Shown: positions 36,237 to 45,628, counted from the first letter of the stretch. The stretch: DNA of 64,000 nucleotides from Alcanivorax sp. DG881 (GCF_000155615.1 NZ_DS989915.1:1-64000), one strand, 5' to 3'. The notes: generated by a model from the letters alone, not told the origin. Program-made: numbers and translations.

Positions 36237-37262
36237 GTGACGTTGCTGATTATATTCGCCACCATTTCCATCGGTTTTTCCTTTGTGTGCTCCGTACTGG
36301 AAGCGGCACTGCTATCCATTACGCCCAGCTTTATTGCTGGTCTGCGCGACACTAACCCGAAGCTGTATAAAAGCCTGCGCGGGTTCAAGGACGATATCGA
36401 TAAGCCCCTGTCAGCGATTCTGACCCTTAACACGGTGGCGCATACCGTTGGCGCTACCGGTGTTGGTGCCCAGGTGGCCGTGGTGTTCGGGGAGGCCTGG
36501 CTGGGGGCGGCGTCGGGCATCATGACGCTGGCGATTCTGGTGTTCTCCGAGATCATTCCCAAAACCATCGGTGCGAAATACTGGCGTTCACTGGCCACCA
36601 TGCTGCCGCCCACGCTCAAGGTCATCATGGTGTCGCTGTTACCGTTTGTCTGGCTGTCCAAGCTGATTACCAGCCGCATTGGTGGCAACGAACATGATGT
36701 GGATGTACGGGCGGAAATCCGGGCCCTGGCGGACATGGGCGAGGATCAGGGCGCGCTGGATGACGATGAGCACCGGGTGATTCACAATATTTTGCGCCTG
36801 CATGATATCCGGGTCGGCACCATCATGACCCCGAGCACGGTCTGCCGGGTAGTAGAGCCGGGTCTGACCGTGAGCGCGTTCAAGGAGCGGGAGAAGGGGC
36901 AGCCGTTTTCCCGTTACCCGGTGATGAGCGCCAGTGGTGAAGCGAAAGGCTATATCCATAAATCCGATTTGCTGGATAGTGGCCCGGACCAGACCATGCA
37001 GGCGTTGGCCCGCGAAGTGTCCATGGTGCATACCACGCTCAATATCGAAGACTTGTTTAGCGCCATGTTGACCCAACGTCAGCATATGGCGGTGGTTTAT
37101 GATGACCACGGCACCTGGGTGGGCCTGATCACCCTGGAAGATATTCTGGAAAGCATCCTGGGCCGTGAAATCATGGATGAAACCGATAACGTGGCCGACC
37201 TGCGCCTGTATGCGCGCCAACGCTGGAATCGGCGGCTGAAAAAGCAGGACAAACCACAGTAA
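36237..37262 (+). CDS. CNNM/CorC-type protein with CBS pair
   Basis: The 341-aa inner-membrane protein has a DUF21/CNNM domain with three or four hydrophobic segments (residues 1-160; FSEIIPKTIGAKY) followed by two CBS domains (about 190-320, with DLLDSG and VYDDHGTWVGLITLEDILE). Such proteins are linked to magnesium or cobalt efflux. It has no C-terminal CorC_HlyC domain: it stops shortly after the second CBS unit. The GTG start at 36237 follows AAGGAG. cysK follows after 39 bases. Confidence 0.9.
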   Translation: MTLLIIFATISIGFSFVCSVLEAALLSITPSFIAGLRDTNPKLYKSLRGFKDDIDKPLSAILTLNTVAHTVGATGVGAQVAVVFGEAWLGAASGIMTLAILVFSEIIPKTIGAKYWRSLATMLPPTLKVIMVSLLPFVWLSKLITSRIGGNEHDVDVRAEIRALADMGEDQGALDDDEHRVIHNILRLHDIRVGTIMTPSTVCRVVEPGLTVSAFKEREKGQPFSRYPVMSASGEAKGYIHKSDLLDSGPDQTMQALAREVSMVHTTLNIEDLFSAMLTQRQHMAVVYDDHGTWVGLITLEDILESILGREIMDETDNVADLRLYARQRWNRRLKKQDKPQ

Positions 37263-37301
37263 GGCATCGCGCAACGCGCGCCGAGAATGGAGGAGAGCAT
37301 T

Positions 37302-38270
37302 ATGACCGGCATTTACCAAGACAATAGCGAAACCATCGGTAATACCCCCCTGGTGAAGATCAATCGCATCACTCAGGGCAATATTCTCGCCAAGATCGAA
37401 TCCCGTAACCCGGCGGGCAGTGTGAAGTGCCGGATCGGCGCGTCCATGATCTGGGACGCAGAGAAGAGCGGCAAACTGAAGCCGGGTATGACGTTGGTGG
37501 AGCCCACTAGTGGTAACACCGGCATCGCGTTGGCCTATGTGGCTGCGGCCCGGGGCTACGATCTGGTGCTGACCATGCCGGATTCCATGAGCTTGGAGCG
37601 TCGCAAGATCCTCAAGGCGCTGGGTGCCAAACTGGTGCTGACGCCCGGCGCGAAAGGCATGCCCGGGGCTATCGCCAGGGCAGAAGAGCTGGTGCAGGAA
37701 AACCCGGACAGCCACCTGATGCTGCAACAGTTCAACAACCCGGCGAACCCGGCGATCCACGAGAAGACCACCGGTCCGGAAATCTGGGAAGCCACCGGTG
37801 GTGACATCGATGTACTGGTGAGCGGGGTTGGCACTGGCGGCACTATCACCGGCGTGGCCCGTTACATCAAGAACAGCCAGGGCAAGGCCATCACGGCGGT
37901 GGCGGTGGAACCGGATTCTTCCACCATGATCTCCGCCGCCCTGAAAGGCGAAGAGCCGACCCATGGTCCCCACAAAATTCAGGGCATTGGCGCCGGCTTT
38001 GTGCCGAAGAACCTGGATATGTCAGTGGTGGACCGGGCGGAGCAGGTCAGCAACGAAGAGGCCATGGAGTGGGCCCACAAGTTGATGCAGGAAGAAGGCA
38101 TTCTGGCGGGTATTTCCTGTGGGGCGGCCATGTGTGTAGCGGATCGTCTCAGCCAGCAGCCGGAATTTGCCGGTAAGACCATTGTGGTGGTGCTGCCGGA
38201 TTCCGGCGAACGTTACCTCAGCTCCCCCTTGTTTGCCGATACCTTCACTGAACAGGAGCTCGGCCAGTAG
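37302..38270 (+). CDS. cysK: Cysteine synthase A
   Basis: CysK makes cysteine from O-acetylserine and sulfide with PLP. The 322-aa product has the PLP lysine in [13 protein letters not shown], the substrate loop [11 protein letters not shown], and the phosphate-binding [11 protein letters not shown]. The VKCRIGA form points to CysK and not CysM. ATG 37302 follows GGAGGAGAG. A nested palindromic element lies just after the stop. Confidence 0.95.
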   Translation: MTGIYQDNSETIGNTPLVKINRITQGNILAKIESRNPAGSVKCRIGASMIWDAEKSGKLKPGMTLVEPTSGNTGIALAYVAAARGYDLVLTMPDSMSLERRKILKALGAKLVLTPGAKGMPGAIARAEELVQENPDSHLMLQQFNNPANPAIHEKTTGPEIWEATGGDIDVLVSGVGTGGTITGVARYIKNSQGKAITAVAVEPDSSTMISAALKGEEPTHGPHKIQGIGAGFVPKNLDMSVVDRAEQVSNEEAMEWAHKLMQEEGILAGISCGAAMCVADRLSQQPEFAGKTIVVVLPDSGERYLSSPLFADTFTEQELGQ

Positions 38271-38287
38271 TCCGTCGAGGTCAGTTT

Positions 38288-38378
38288 GTAGGTCGGCTTG
38301 GGCGAAGGCGTAAGCCGACTGTCAATATTCGCCGCCCGGTTTATGTCGGCTTACGCCTTTCAGGCTAAGCCGACCTAC
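38288..38378. repeat. Nested REP-like palindrome
   Basis: Outer arms GTAGGTCGGCTT (38288-38299) and AAGCCGACCTAC (38367-38378) and inner arms GGCGTAAGCCGAC (38307-38319) and GTCGGCTTACGCC (38345-38357) are exact complements. Each half can also pair with itself. It resembles the GTAGGTCGGC-type extragenic palindromes seen in several gammaproteobacteria. Confidence 0.85.
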
Positions 38379-38568
38379 GACATGTTTTGGACTCCTTACC
38401 GAGGTGGCCAGTAGCGATTCGAGAGTAGAATGTGGTGTGCAGTTTGGGTTGCCCCCTGTGGGCTGTCCGGGCTGAGCGCTGTACTGTCAGCGGCGGGCAG
38501 GGTATAACTGCATGATAAGCCCGTACACGGGCAGTTTCCGCCTTCAGGCGGGCTATTGGGGGAACACC

Positions 38569-38835
38569 ATGAAATACCTCGCAGTCATGCTCTGCGGTGC
38601 CACATTGCTCAGTGGTTGTTACTTTGAAGAAGATGACATCAGCAGCAGTGATCGGCAGGAACAACTTCCTATTGTGCAGAATGATGCGCCGCAAGGTACC
38701 CGCGTAGTGCCGGGCGAGCAGGTCATGAGCAGCGGCCGCTATCGCAACGACATTCAGGTGGCCAATGGCGCTGCCGCGATCAAGGCGACCAGCGAACATT
38801 ACGGCACCACCGCCGAAATTTCCGTTATTCAGTAA
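38569..38835 (+). CDS. Small lipoprotein, unknown function
   Basis: The 88-aa product starts MKYLAVMLCGATLLSGCYFEE: a lipoprotein signal with lipobox LLSGC and Cys at residue 17. The +2 residue is Tyr, so no inner-membrane retention signal is expected and an outer-membrane location is likely. The mature 72 residues are polar and have no recognised domain. TGGGGGAAC lies before the ATG. The frame can be extended upstream by 19 codons, but that would bury the signal sequence. Confidence 0.7.
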   Translation: MKYLAVMLCGATLLSGCYFEEDDISSSDRQEQLPIVQNDAPQGTRVVPGEQVMSSGRYRNDIQVANGAAAIKATSEHYGTTAEISVIQ

Positions 38836-38938
38836 TCACCGGTTTGGGCCGTAAGCCGGCCCGCCGTCCGAGCGGCACCGATGGCACTAGCGGTGCATCC
38901 CCGTTATCCTTGCCGGCCGGATTCAGGCTGGTGGTTTC

Positions 38939-40144
38939 ATGTCAGATAAAGCAGGGGCAGGCACAACCCAGGTCGATGTGGTGGTTATCGGTGCCGGCGC
39001 AGCCGGGCTGATGTGTGCGGCCACGGCGGCCTACCAGGGCCATCGGGTGCTGGTGCTGGACCATGCCAACAAGGCCGGCAAGAAGATCCTTATGTCCGGC
39101 GGCGGGCGTTGCAATTTCACCAACCTGAATACCACACCGGAACATTTTGTCTCCGCCAACCCGCATTTCTGCAAATCGGCTCTCAAACGTTACACCCCCT
39201 GGCATTTCCTGGAACTGGTGGAGCGCCATGGTATTGAGCACGTGGAAAAAGCGCCCGGGCAGCTGTTCTGCGCGGATTCGGCCAAAGACATTCTCGGTAT
39301 GCTGCTGACGGAATGTGAGTGGGCCGGAGCCGAGATCCGCCTGAAGACCGATATTCGACGCGTCAGCCAAACGGAATCGGGCTTTTCGCTGAGTACCAGT
39401 GCGGGGACCGTCCAGTGTGCGAAGCTGGTGGTGGCCTGCGGCGGCCTGTCGATTCCCACCATGGGGGCCACCGGTTTTGGCTACCAACTGGCGGAACAAT
39501 TCGGGTTAAAGGTTCTGCCCACCCGTGCCGGCCTGGTACCGTTTACCCTGCAGCCTGATGACAAGGCCTGGCTGGCTGCCCTGTCAGGCATCAGCACCGA
39601 TGTGGTGGCGCAAACCTCAGCGGCGTCCTTCGCCGAGCCCATGTTGATTACCCATCGTGGCCTGTCCGGGCCTGCCATGTTGCAGGTCTCCAGCTTCTGG
39701 ACGCCGGGCCAGCCGGTGATCGTGGATTGGTTGCCCCAGGTGGCAGATCTGTTCGAGCAACTGGTGGAAGAGCGCCGGGCACATCCCAACCGTGGCCTGG
39801 AACGATGGTTACGCCAGTACTTCTCCCAGCGGCTGGCGGCTGCACTGGCCGAGCAATTCGGCTGGCAAGGCAATCTCCAGCAGTTCAGCAATGAACGGCT
39901 GGCCAGTGTGGCTGCGACCTTGAAAGGCTGGGCGTTCAAACCCTCTGGCACCGAAGGGTATCGCACGGCGGAAGTGACCCTGGGCGGGGTGGACACCGAT
40001 GCCATTTCCTCAAAAACCTTTGAAGTCAAAACGGTCCCCGGGCTGCATTTTATTGGCGAAGTGCTGGATGTGACCGGACAACTGGGAGGCTTCAATTTCC
40101 AGTGGGCGTGGGCCAATGGCTGGTGCACGGGGTTGGCGTTGTAA
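38939..40144 (+). CDS. BaiN/HI0933-type NAD(P)/FAD-dependent oxidoreductase
   Basis: The 401-aa flavoprotein begins with the FAD-binding Rossmann motif VVVIGAGAAGLMCAATAA and the family signature KILMSGGGRCNFTN; ACGGLSIPTMGATG and the C-terminal GEVLDVTGQLGGFNFQWAW complete the pattern. E. coli YhiN and related proteins have no settled physiological role; some clostridial relatives reduce bile acids. Cytoplasmic. It precedes the first LuxR-hydrolase fusion by 110 bases on the same strand. Confidence 0.92.
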   Translation: MSDKAGAGTTQVDVVVIGAGAAGLMCAATAAYQGHRVLVLDHANKAGKKILMSGGGRCNFTNLNTTPEHFVSANPHFCKSALKRYTPWHFLELVERHGIEHVEKAPGQLFCADSAKDILGMLLTECEWAGAEIRLKTDIRRVSQTESGFSLSTSAGTVQCAKLVVACGGLSIPTMGATGFGYQLAEQFGLKVLPTRAGLVPFTLQPDDKAWLAALSGISTDVVAQTSAASFAEPMLITHRGLSGPAMLQVSSFWTPGQPVIVDWLPQVADLFEQLVEERRAHPNRGLERWLRQYFSQRLAAALAEQFGWQGNLQQFSNERLASVAATLKGWAFKPSGTEGYRTAEVTLGGVDTDAISSKTFEVKTVPGLHFIGEVLDVTGQLGGFNFQWAWANGWCTGLAL

Positions 40145-40254
40145 AGCGCTGCTCTGGTGGGCGATTGGATGCAGTGAACGGTGGCCTTAAAGCTTGCCCC
40201 CCTGATACCCCCTTTCTATGATGAAGGTTAATAAGCGGTGCGCGGGCAGGTGGG

Positions 40255-41973
40255 GTGGTGGTGAGTGACACGGATAATGATGAGCTAATCGGGCAGATTT
40301 ACGAAACCGCACTTTCCCCCGGCGACTGGGTGGATCTGGTCGATACCATTACCAGCTGGACAGATGTTCCCTCAGGCCCACCGTCGGGCTCGGTGAGCAC
40401 CGATATTGATAGCCGCAGAACCCCTGCCGAAGTCGAAGTGCTGATCAATCATCTGGATCGTGCCGTGCGTAGCAGTGCGTACATGCATGCGCTTGAGGAT
40501 CGCACCCGTATCCTCAACGACATGTATAACCAGATGCCCTGGCCCATGCTGATGCTCGATGAGCGAATGGGGGTGCTCGAATGCAACCCGGTGGCGGAAC
40601 AGGCGTTGTCCAGCGGCCCACTGGAGATCCTGCCGGACCGCTCTTTGCAATTCAGTGACCGGGAGCTGCGCCAGTCGCTGAAGCGGGTGATTTCACTGGA
40701 AGCGGGGCGGGAAACGCAGCTTCTCAACTCCCAGCAAGACTCGGTTTCCTTGCTCTGCCTGCCAGTGAAAAAATCCGATGCGCCGGGCAGTATTTCTCAG
40801 GTACGAACCATTGTCTGGGTATTGGCCGGACAGAGTATGGTGACACCCTCGCCAGAGATGCTTCGTTCCGTCTTTCACATTACCCATGCAGAATCCCGGC
40901 TGCTGCACCTGCTGTGCAAAGTCGGCAATCTGAATCAGAGTGCCGAGCTACTCAATATCAGCGTGCACACGGCGCGTACTCAGCTCAAGTCCACCATGAG
41001 CAAACTTAACGCCAGCAGCCAGGTGCAATTGGTCAGCCAGGCCATGGGGCATGCCCTGGTGCAAGCCGCCCGGTTGCCGCAGGTGCAGACTGAGCGTGAA
41101 TTTACACTGACGTTACCCGACGGCCGGGTACTCAGCTGGTACGAGTATGGCGATCCGAATGGGCGCCCGGTACTGACGCTGGATAACCTGGGGGCTGCGG
41201 TGCCCGACCATACGTTTTTTGATGGCTGGTACCGGGAAAAAGGTTTGCGCATGATCATGATCGTGCGCCCCGGATATGGCATTTCTACCTACAAGAAGAA
41301 CTTTGAATTTCGGGATTTTGCTGACGATATTCTGGCCCTCTGTCAGCACCTGAAAATTCAGCGCCCGCCAATGGCCGCGTATTGTGGTGGTGGTCCCTAT
41401 GCCCTGTGCGCAGCGGCTACAAATCCAGAAATTTTTGAGCGGCTGGGTATTCTTGCCAGCACGGTTCCCATCGAGCACTTCGAACTGGATAAGCTGGACC
41501 GCTTGCACAAAATGTTCCTGCAGCTTTTTCGTCGAGACCCGCGTCTGTTTGTGTTGATGGGCAGGCTCGGGTTACGCGGCGTGCAACATGCACCGGAAAA
41601 GTATTTTGCCAAACTGGCCAAGTCTCTCTGTCAGCACGATCAGGACGTTCTCGGCAATCCGGATTTACTGAGTCGGTTGATCAAGTGTATGCGGCGGAGC
41701 CATTTTCAGGGGGCAAAGATCCTTATCGATGAATACCTGCGTCTGCAGTTTCCCTGGAAAGTGGATCTGGGTGACATCACCATTCCTGTGATTCACTGGC
41801 ACGGTGAAGATGACCGCATTATTTCTATTGGCAGCGCCCGCGGTTTGGCGTCCGAGATCCCCGGTGTGAAATTCCGAAGCTTTGCAGGAATGGGGCGCTT
41901 CATGATTTATGCCGTTTGGGAGGATTTTCTCAGCGAGTTGCTGGAATTGCCGGCGGCTACGGAAAACGGGTAA
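40255..41973 (+). CDS. LuxR-type regulator fused to alpha/beta-hydrolase, copy 1 (catalytically defective)
   Basis: The 572-aa product has three parts: an N-terminal sensor region starting LIGQIYETALSPGDWVDLV with a PAS-like segment (NQMPWPMLMLDERMGVLECN), a LuxR helix-turn-helix at about residues 206-264 (THAESRLLHLLCKVGNLNQS, then SVHTARTQLKS), and an alpha/beta-hydrolase domain from about 285. At the nucleophile elbow it reads AYCGGGPYAL: Cys (about 377) replaces the usual Ser. Asp520 is kept (HGEDD), but the His loop reads GMGRF, so the catalytic His is Arg (about 548). It is therefore probably a ligand sensor and not an enzyme. GTG 40255, 40258 or 40261 could be the start. A paralogue lies at 43907. 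Confidence 0.85.
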   Translation: MVVSDTDNDELIGQIYETALSPGDWVDLVDTITSWTDVPSGPPSGSVSTDIDSRRTPAEVEVLINHLDRAVRSSAYMHALEDRTRILNDMYNQMPWPMLMLDERMGVLECNPVAEQALSSGPLEILPDRSLQFSDRELRQSLKRVISLEAGRETQLLNSQQDSVSLLCLPVKKSDAPGSISQVRTIVWVLAGQSMVTPSPEMLRSVFHITHAESRLLHLLCKVGNLNQSAELLNISVHTARTQLKSTMSKLNASSQVQLVSQAMGHALVQAARLPQVQTEREFTLTLPDGRVLSWYEYGDPNGRPVLTLDNLGAAVPDHTFFDGWYREKGLRMIMIVRPGYGISTYKKNFEFRDFADDILALCQHLKIQRPPMAAYCGGGPYALCAAATNPEIFERLGILASTVPIEHFELDKLDRLHKMFLQLFRRDPRLFVLMGRLGLRGVQHAPEKYFAKLAKSLCQHDQDVLGNPDLLSRLIKCMRRSHFQGAKILIDEYLRLQFPWKVDLGDITIPVIHWHGEDDRIISIGSARGLASEIPGVKFRSFAGMGRFMIYAVWEDFLSELLELPAATENG

Positions 41974-41997
41974 CCGCCTGCGGGGCGGGTCAGGTGC

Positions 41998-42414
41998 TTA
42001 GGCAATACCGGGGAACTTTGCCTTGAAGTCCTCGGGTACGGGCATCACGCCGTGATTTTGGTGATCAAAAAACACGAAGCCCTGCTTGGCCAAGACCACC
42101 AGTTGCCCACTGGGCTGTTTGGTTACCCGAAAAATCAGGTCTGCCCCGTACTTGTTGAAATCCATCAGCCCCACTTCAAACTGCAAATCGTCCTGCGCAA
42201 AGCTTTCTGCACGATAGCTGGCTACCAGGTCGGTCACCACAATGCGCTCCTGGCTGTAATCGATATCGCAGAAGAATCGGTAGCGAGCTTCGGAAAGCAG
42301 CGAAATCATCTGATCATTGCCCACATGTTTGCCGGTATTCAGGTCGGTCATGCGCACGTTGATGGTATGGGTATAGAGAAACTGCTCGGGCAAATCGAGT
42401 TTGACGCGCGCCAT
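41998..42414 (-). CDS. Acyl-CoA thioesterase-like (hotdog fold) protein
   Basis: The 138-aa product is a 4HBT/hotdog domain (TINVRMTDLNTGKHVGND; YRAESFAQDDLQFEVGL; AKQGFVFFD), with the catalytic-region Asp in VRMTDLNTG. It resembles YbgC/FadM-type thioesterases that hydrolyse acyl-CoA. It is convergent with copy 1 of the LuxR-hydrolase fusion, with 24 bases between the stops, and faces away from the SDR gene. Substrate length is unknown. Confidence 0.87.
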   Translation of the reverse strand: MARVKLDLPEQFLYTHTINVRMTDLNTGKHVGNDQMISLLSEARYRFFCDIDYSQERIVVTDLVASYRAESFAQDDLQFEVGLMDFNKYGADLIFRVTKQPSGQLVVLAKQGFVFFDHQNHGVMPVPEDFKAKFPGIA

Positions 42415-42459
42415 GGGAAGAAGCTCCGGTGGAGTGGGGAGGGCGCTAATTTTAGGTTA

Positions 42460-42744
42460 TTCGTGGATTAGAGTGAATGGCTCGCTTTTCGCCGTCTGAA
42501 GGATTTATCGCGAATACCCGGCACTTTGCCAAACGCTCGACGCCGGATGCCTGACGTAAAACCCCATAGCCTTAGAGGTTGTCGTTATTGCGGAATCTCT
42601 TTTGAGGGGTGTTTTAGGGATTGCCTGGGCCATCATTCAGGCAATAATCGGGGCATGCATTATGCGCAGAGAGCATGGAGGCCAAGGGTTTCAGGTTTTG
42701 AAGGCAAGCGTCCGTCGTCGGGCATCCGGCGTCCAGCGGTTGCC
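42460..42744 (+). repeat. Dispersed intergenic repeat, copy B
   Basis: The 285-base partner of 17297-17582 in the same orientation. Its inverted repeats (42534-42556 and 42716-42738) match at 21 of 23 positions, better than in copy A. Together with short flanks it fills the 425-base gap between the thioesterase and SDR genes. Right of it, GACTATCCATTATCC (42814-42828) resembles a motif at 28980. Confidence 0.88.
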
Positions 42745-42839
42745 TGGCAGCGATCTGACTAATTGGCTCAACGGGAGCGTGCTACCGTTCTGGCTGCGGC
42801 GAACAATAGTGCCGACTATCCATTATCCAAGGAGGATCC

Positions 42840-43757
42840 ATGGCCAAATCCAGCTGGCGCCCAGCGCATATTCCTGACCTTACCGGCAAGACCATACTGG
42901 TCACCGGTGCCAACAGTGGTATTGGCCTGGAAGCGGTGAAGCTGTTTGCCGCCAACGGCGCAGAGGTGATCCTGGCATGCCGAAACACGGCCAAGGCGGA
43001 AGCGGCGGTGGAGCAGGTCAGAGAGCAGACTCCGGATGCCAGGTTGATTGTCATGCCGCTGGATCTGGCCGATCTGGCATCGGTAAAGGCGTTTGTTGTG
43101 GCGCTGAAAGAGCGTATCAGCAAGCTGGATATTCTGCTCAACAACGCGGGCTTGATGGCGCCGCCGCTACAGCGCACCCAAGATGGCTTTGAAATACAGT
43201 TTGGTACCAATCATCTCGGGCACTTCGCGCTTACCGGCCCCTTGCTGGATCTGCTGGAAGCGGCGCCGGCCCCGCGCATCGTCCAGATCTCCAGCCTGGC
43301 GCACCGTAGCGGAAAGATCATGTGGGGGAATCTCAATGCGGAGAAGCGTTATTCCCGCTGGCCTTTCTATTGCCAGAGCAAGCTGGCCAACCTGATTTTT
43401 GCCAAGGATCTGCACCGCCGCTTGCGCAAACGCGGCTCAAACATTCAGGTTATGGCAGCCCATCCCGGCTATTCGGCGACCCATCTGCAGGACACCATCC
43501 CCGGCGGCGGTCTGTTCAACAAGGTTATGGCCCAGCCAGCCGAGATGGGCTGCCTGCCGGGGGTGATGGCGGCCACCAGTGATGAGGTGGTCTCCGGAGG
43601 TTATTACGGCCCGGATGGAAAAATTCTCGAGCTGCGGGGCTACCCTGCACCGGCCTTTGCCCGAAAAATCACGGATAACGAAGGCCTGGCGCAACGGTTA
43701 TGGGACGAGTCCGAACGGCTCACGGGGGTTCGCTACCTGAATACACAGGGGCATTGA
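42840..43757 (+). CDS. Short-chain dehydrogenase/reductase (retinol-dehydrogenase-like)
   Basis: The 305-aa product has the NAD(P)-binding motif TGANSGIGLEAVK, then NNAGLM, ISSLAHRSG and the active-site Tyr-x3-Lys in YCQSKLAN, all in the order of the SDR family. The sequence resembles WW-oxidoreductase/retinol dehydrogenase-like SDRs that act on hydrophobic alcohols or aldehydes. ATG 42840 follows AAGGAGG. It stands between the two LuxR-hydrolase fusions, with 149 bases to the second. The substrate cannot be told from sequence. Confidence 0.9.
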   Translation: MAKSSWRPAHIPDLTGKTILVTGANSGIGLEAVKLFAANGAEVILACRNTAKAEAAVEQVREQTPDARLIVMPLDLADLASVKAFVVALKERISKLDILLNNAGLMAPPLQRTQDGFEIQFGTNHLGHFALTGPLLDLLEAAPAPRIVQISSLAHRSGKIMWGNLNAEKRYSRWPFYCQSKLANLIFAKDLHRRLRKRGSNIQVMAAHPGYSATHLQDTIPGGGLFNKVMAQPAEMGCLPGVMAATSDEVVSGGYYGPDGKILELRGYPAPAFARKITDNEGLAQRLWDESERLTGVRYLNTQGH

Positions 43758-43906
43758 AGAGCGCGCGGCATAAGCCGTTATGAGCCGCTATGTGGGGGTG
43801 GCCCTGTCCCTCCCAGGCTTCAGGATTCCCTTTTCATCTCCTTCCGGTTGCCGCTTCGCAGGTCCCTGCCTATGCTATTTCATGGCTAACGGAATCGGGA
43901 ACGGCT

Positions 43907-45628
43907 TTGAAAAACGACAATGATGCGTTGATCGGCAAGATCTATGAAACCGCGCTATCCCCGGGGGACTGGGTCGAGTTGCTGGATACCATTGCCGGCT
44001 GGACGGAGTCGGAAGATGGCTCGCCCGGCAAAAAGAGCACGGCAGAATCGGCCCTGGTGCCTGGCCCGGCACCGCGTAGTGCAGAAGTGGAAGGCCTGAT
44101 AGCGCACCTTGAGCGAGCGGTACGCTCCAGCTCGTACATGCATGCGCTGGAAGACCGCACCAATGTGCTCAATGCCATGTACAACCAGATGCCCTGGCCC
44201 ATGCTGATGCTGGGTGAGCAATTGCAGGTGCTGGAATCCAATCCGGTGGCGCAGCAGGTACTGGCCGAGGGCCCCGTCCAGCTGCGCGTAAACGGTACCT
44301 TGAGCATCGCAGACAGGGAGCTGAAACAGGCTCTTGAGCGGGTAAACCGGCTCGCGGAAGGGCGAGACACGCAGCTGCTCACCTCACCCCAGGACGGTAT
44401 CTCACTGTTGTGCCTGCCGGTGCAAAAATCGGATGCGCCCGGGGCGATCGCCCAGGTGCGCACCATCGTCTGGGTGCTGGCGGGGCACAGTGTGGTGACG
44501 CCATCGCCAGAAATGTTGCGTTCGGTTTTCAATATCACCGAAGCAGAATCCCGGCTGCTACATCTACTCTGCAAGGTTGGGAATCTCCAACAGAGTGCGC
44601 AATTGCTGAACATCAAGATCAGCACTGCCCGTAGCCAGCTGAAATCGGTCATGGGAAAGCTCAGCGCCACCAGCCAGGTGCAGTTGGTCAGCCATGCCAT
44701 GGGACATGCGCTGGTACAGGCTGCCCGTTTGCCCCGACTGCAGGATGACGACGAAGAATACACCCTGACCCTTGCTGATGGGCGAGTGTTGAGCTGGTAC
44801 GAATACGGTGATCCCAAGGGCAGGCCGGTACTGACGCTGGAGAATCAGGGCGCCTCGATGCCTGATCATACCGTGTTTGAAGACTGGTACCGTGAGCGCG
44901 GCCTGCGAATGATTCTGATCGTCCGGCCCGGTTATGGCATTTCCACCTATAAGCCGAATTACCAGTTCAAGGATCTTGGCCGGGATATCCGGGCGTTGTG
45001 TGAACACCTGCATATCCGAAAACCGCCCATGGCGGCGTATTGTGGCGGTGGCCCTTATGCACTGTGTGCCGCGGCGGACTATCCGGACCTGTTCGATCGG
45101 TTAGGCCTGCTGGGCACGACGCTGGCGGGCGAGCATCTTGAGCTGGACAAGCTGGAGCCCATTCACCGGATGAGCCTGCAGATTTCCCGCCGCGATCCTC
45201 GCCTGTTCATGTTGGTAGGACGGCTGGGGGTGCGTGGGGTACAGAAGGCCCCGGAACGCTTCTACAAGATGCTGGCGCGGGGCATGTCAGCGTCGGACCA
45301 AGCGGTGTTCAACAATCCTGATTTGCTGGCGCGGACCATCAAGCGGACTCGCCGAGGCCATTTCCAGGGGGCACGCATCATGATGGAAGAGTACCTGAAC
45401 CATCTCAAACCCCTGGGGGTGGATCTCAAGCAGATTACCGTACCGATCCTGCAGTGGCACGGTGAAACCGATGGCATTATTTCCATTGAGGGCGCGCGCC
45501 ACCTTGCCGCAGATTTACCGAACGTGCAGTTTCGTAGTTTCCCCGAACAGGGGCACTTTATGGTCTACGATCTGTGGCAGGATTTCTTGACCGAGCTGCT
45601 GGAACTGGATGCTCCAGCATCGGCCTGA
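43907..45628 (+). CDS. LuxR-type regulator fused to alpha/beta-hydrolase, copy 2 (Cys nucleophile, His kept)
   Basis: The 573-aa product has the same layout as copy 1 and, by eye, is identical to it at more than half of the positions: LIGKIYETALSPGDWVELL sensor, LuxR helix-turn-helix (TEAESRLLHLLCKVGNLQQS; STARSQLKSVM) and alpha/beta-hydrolase. The nucleophile elbow is also AYCGGGPYAL (Cys about 379), but here the His is present (EQGHF, about 550) together with HGETD, so a Cys-Asp-His triad is possible. I chose TTG 43907 because it aligns with the start of copy 1; an in-frame ATG at 43790 would add 39 residues of unrelated sequence. csiV is convergent just after it. Confidence 0.84.
   Translation: MKNDNDALIGKIYETALSPGDWVELLDTIAGWTESEDGSPGKKSTAESALVPGPAPRSAEVEGLIAHLERAVRSSSYMHALEDRTNVLNAMYNQMPWPMLMLGEQLQVLESNPVAQQVLAEGPVQLRVNGTLSIADRELKQALERVNRLAEGRDTQLLTSPQDGISLLCLPVQKSDAPGAIAQVRTIVWVLAGHSVVTPSPEMLRSVFNITEAESRLLHLLCKVGNLQQSAQLLNIKISTARSQLKSVMGKLSATSQVQLVSHAMGHALVQAARLPRLQDDDEEYTLTLADGRVLSWYEYGDPKGRPVLTLENQGASMPDHTVFEDWYRERGLRMILIVRPGYGISTYKPNYQFKDLGRDIRALCEHLHIRKPPMAAYCGGGPYALCAAADYPDLFDRLGLLGTTLAGEHLELDKLEPIHRMSLQISRRDPRLFMLVGRLGVRGVQKAPERFYKMLARGMSASDQAVFNNPDLLARTIKRTRRGHFQGARIMMEEYLNHLKPLGVDLKQITVPILQWHGETDGIISIEGARHLAADLPNVQFRSFPEQGHFMVYDLWQDFLTELLELDAPASA

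Noticed and set aside
36639-37973. A 444-codon minus-strand frame across CNNM and cysK
   Set aside because: It spans two well-supported plus-strand genes and the gap between them, with no recognisable domain.
38288-38378. CRISPR-like repeat or tandem array
   Set aside because: The repeated units are inverted, not direct, with no spacers; it is a palindromic extragenic element.
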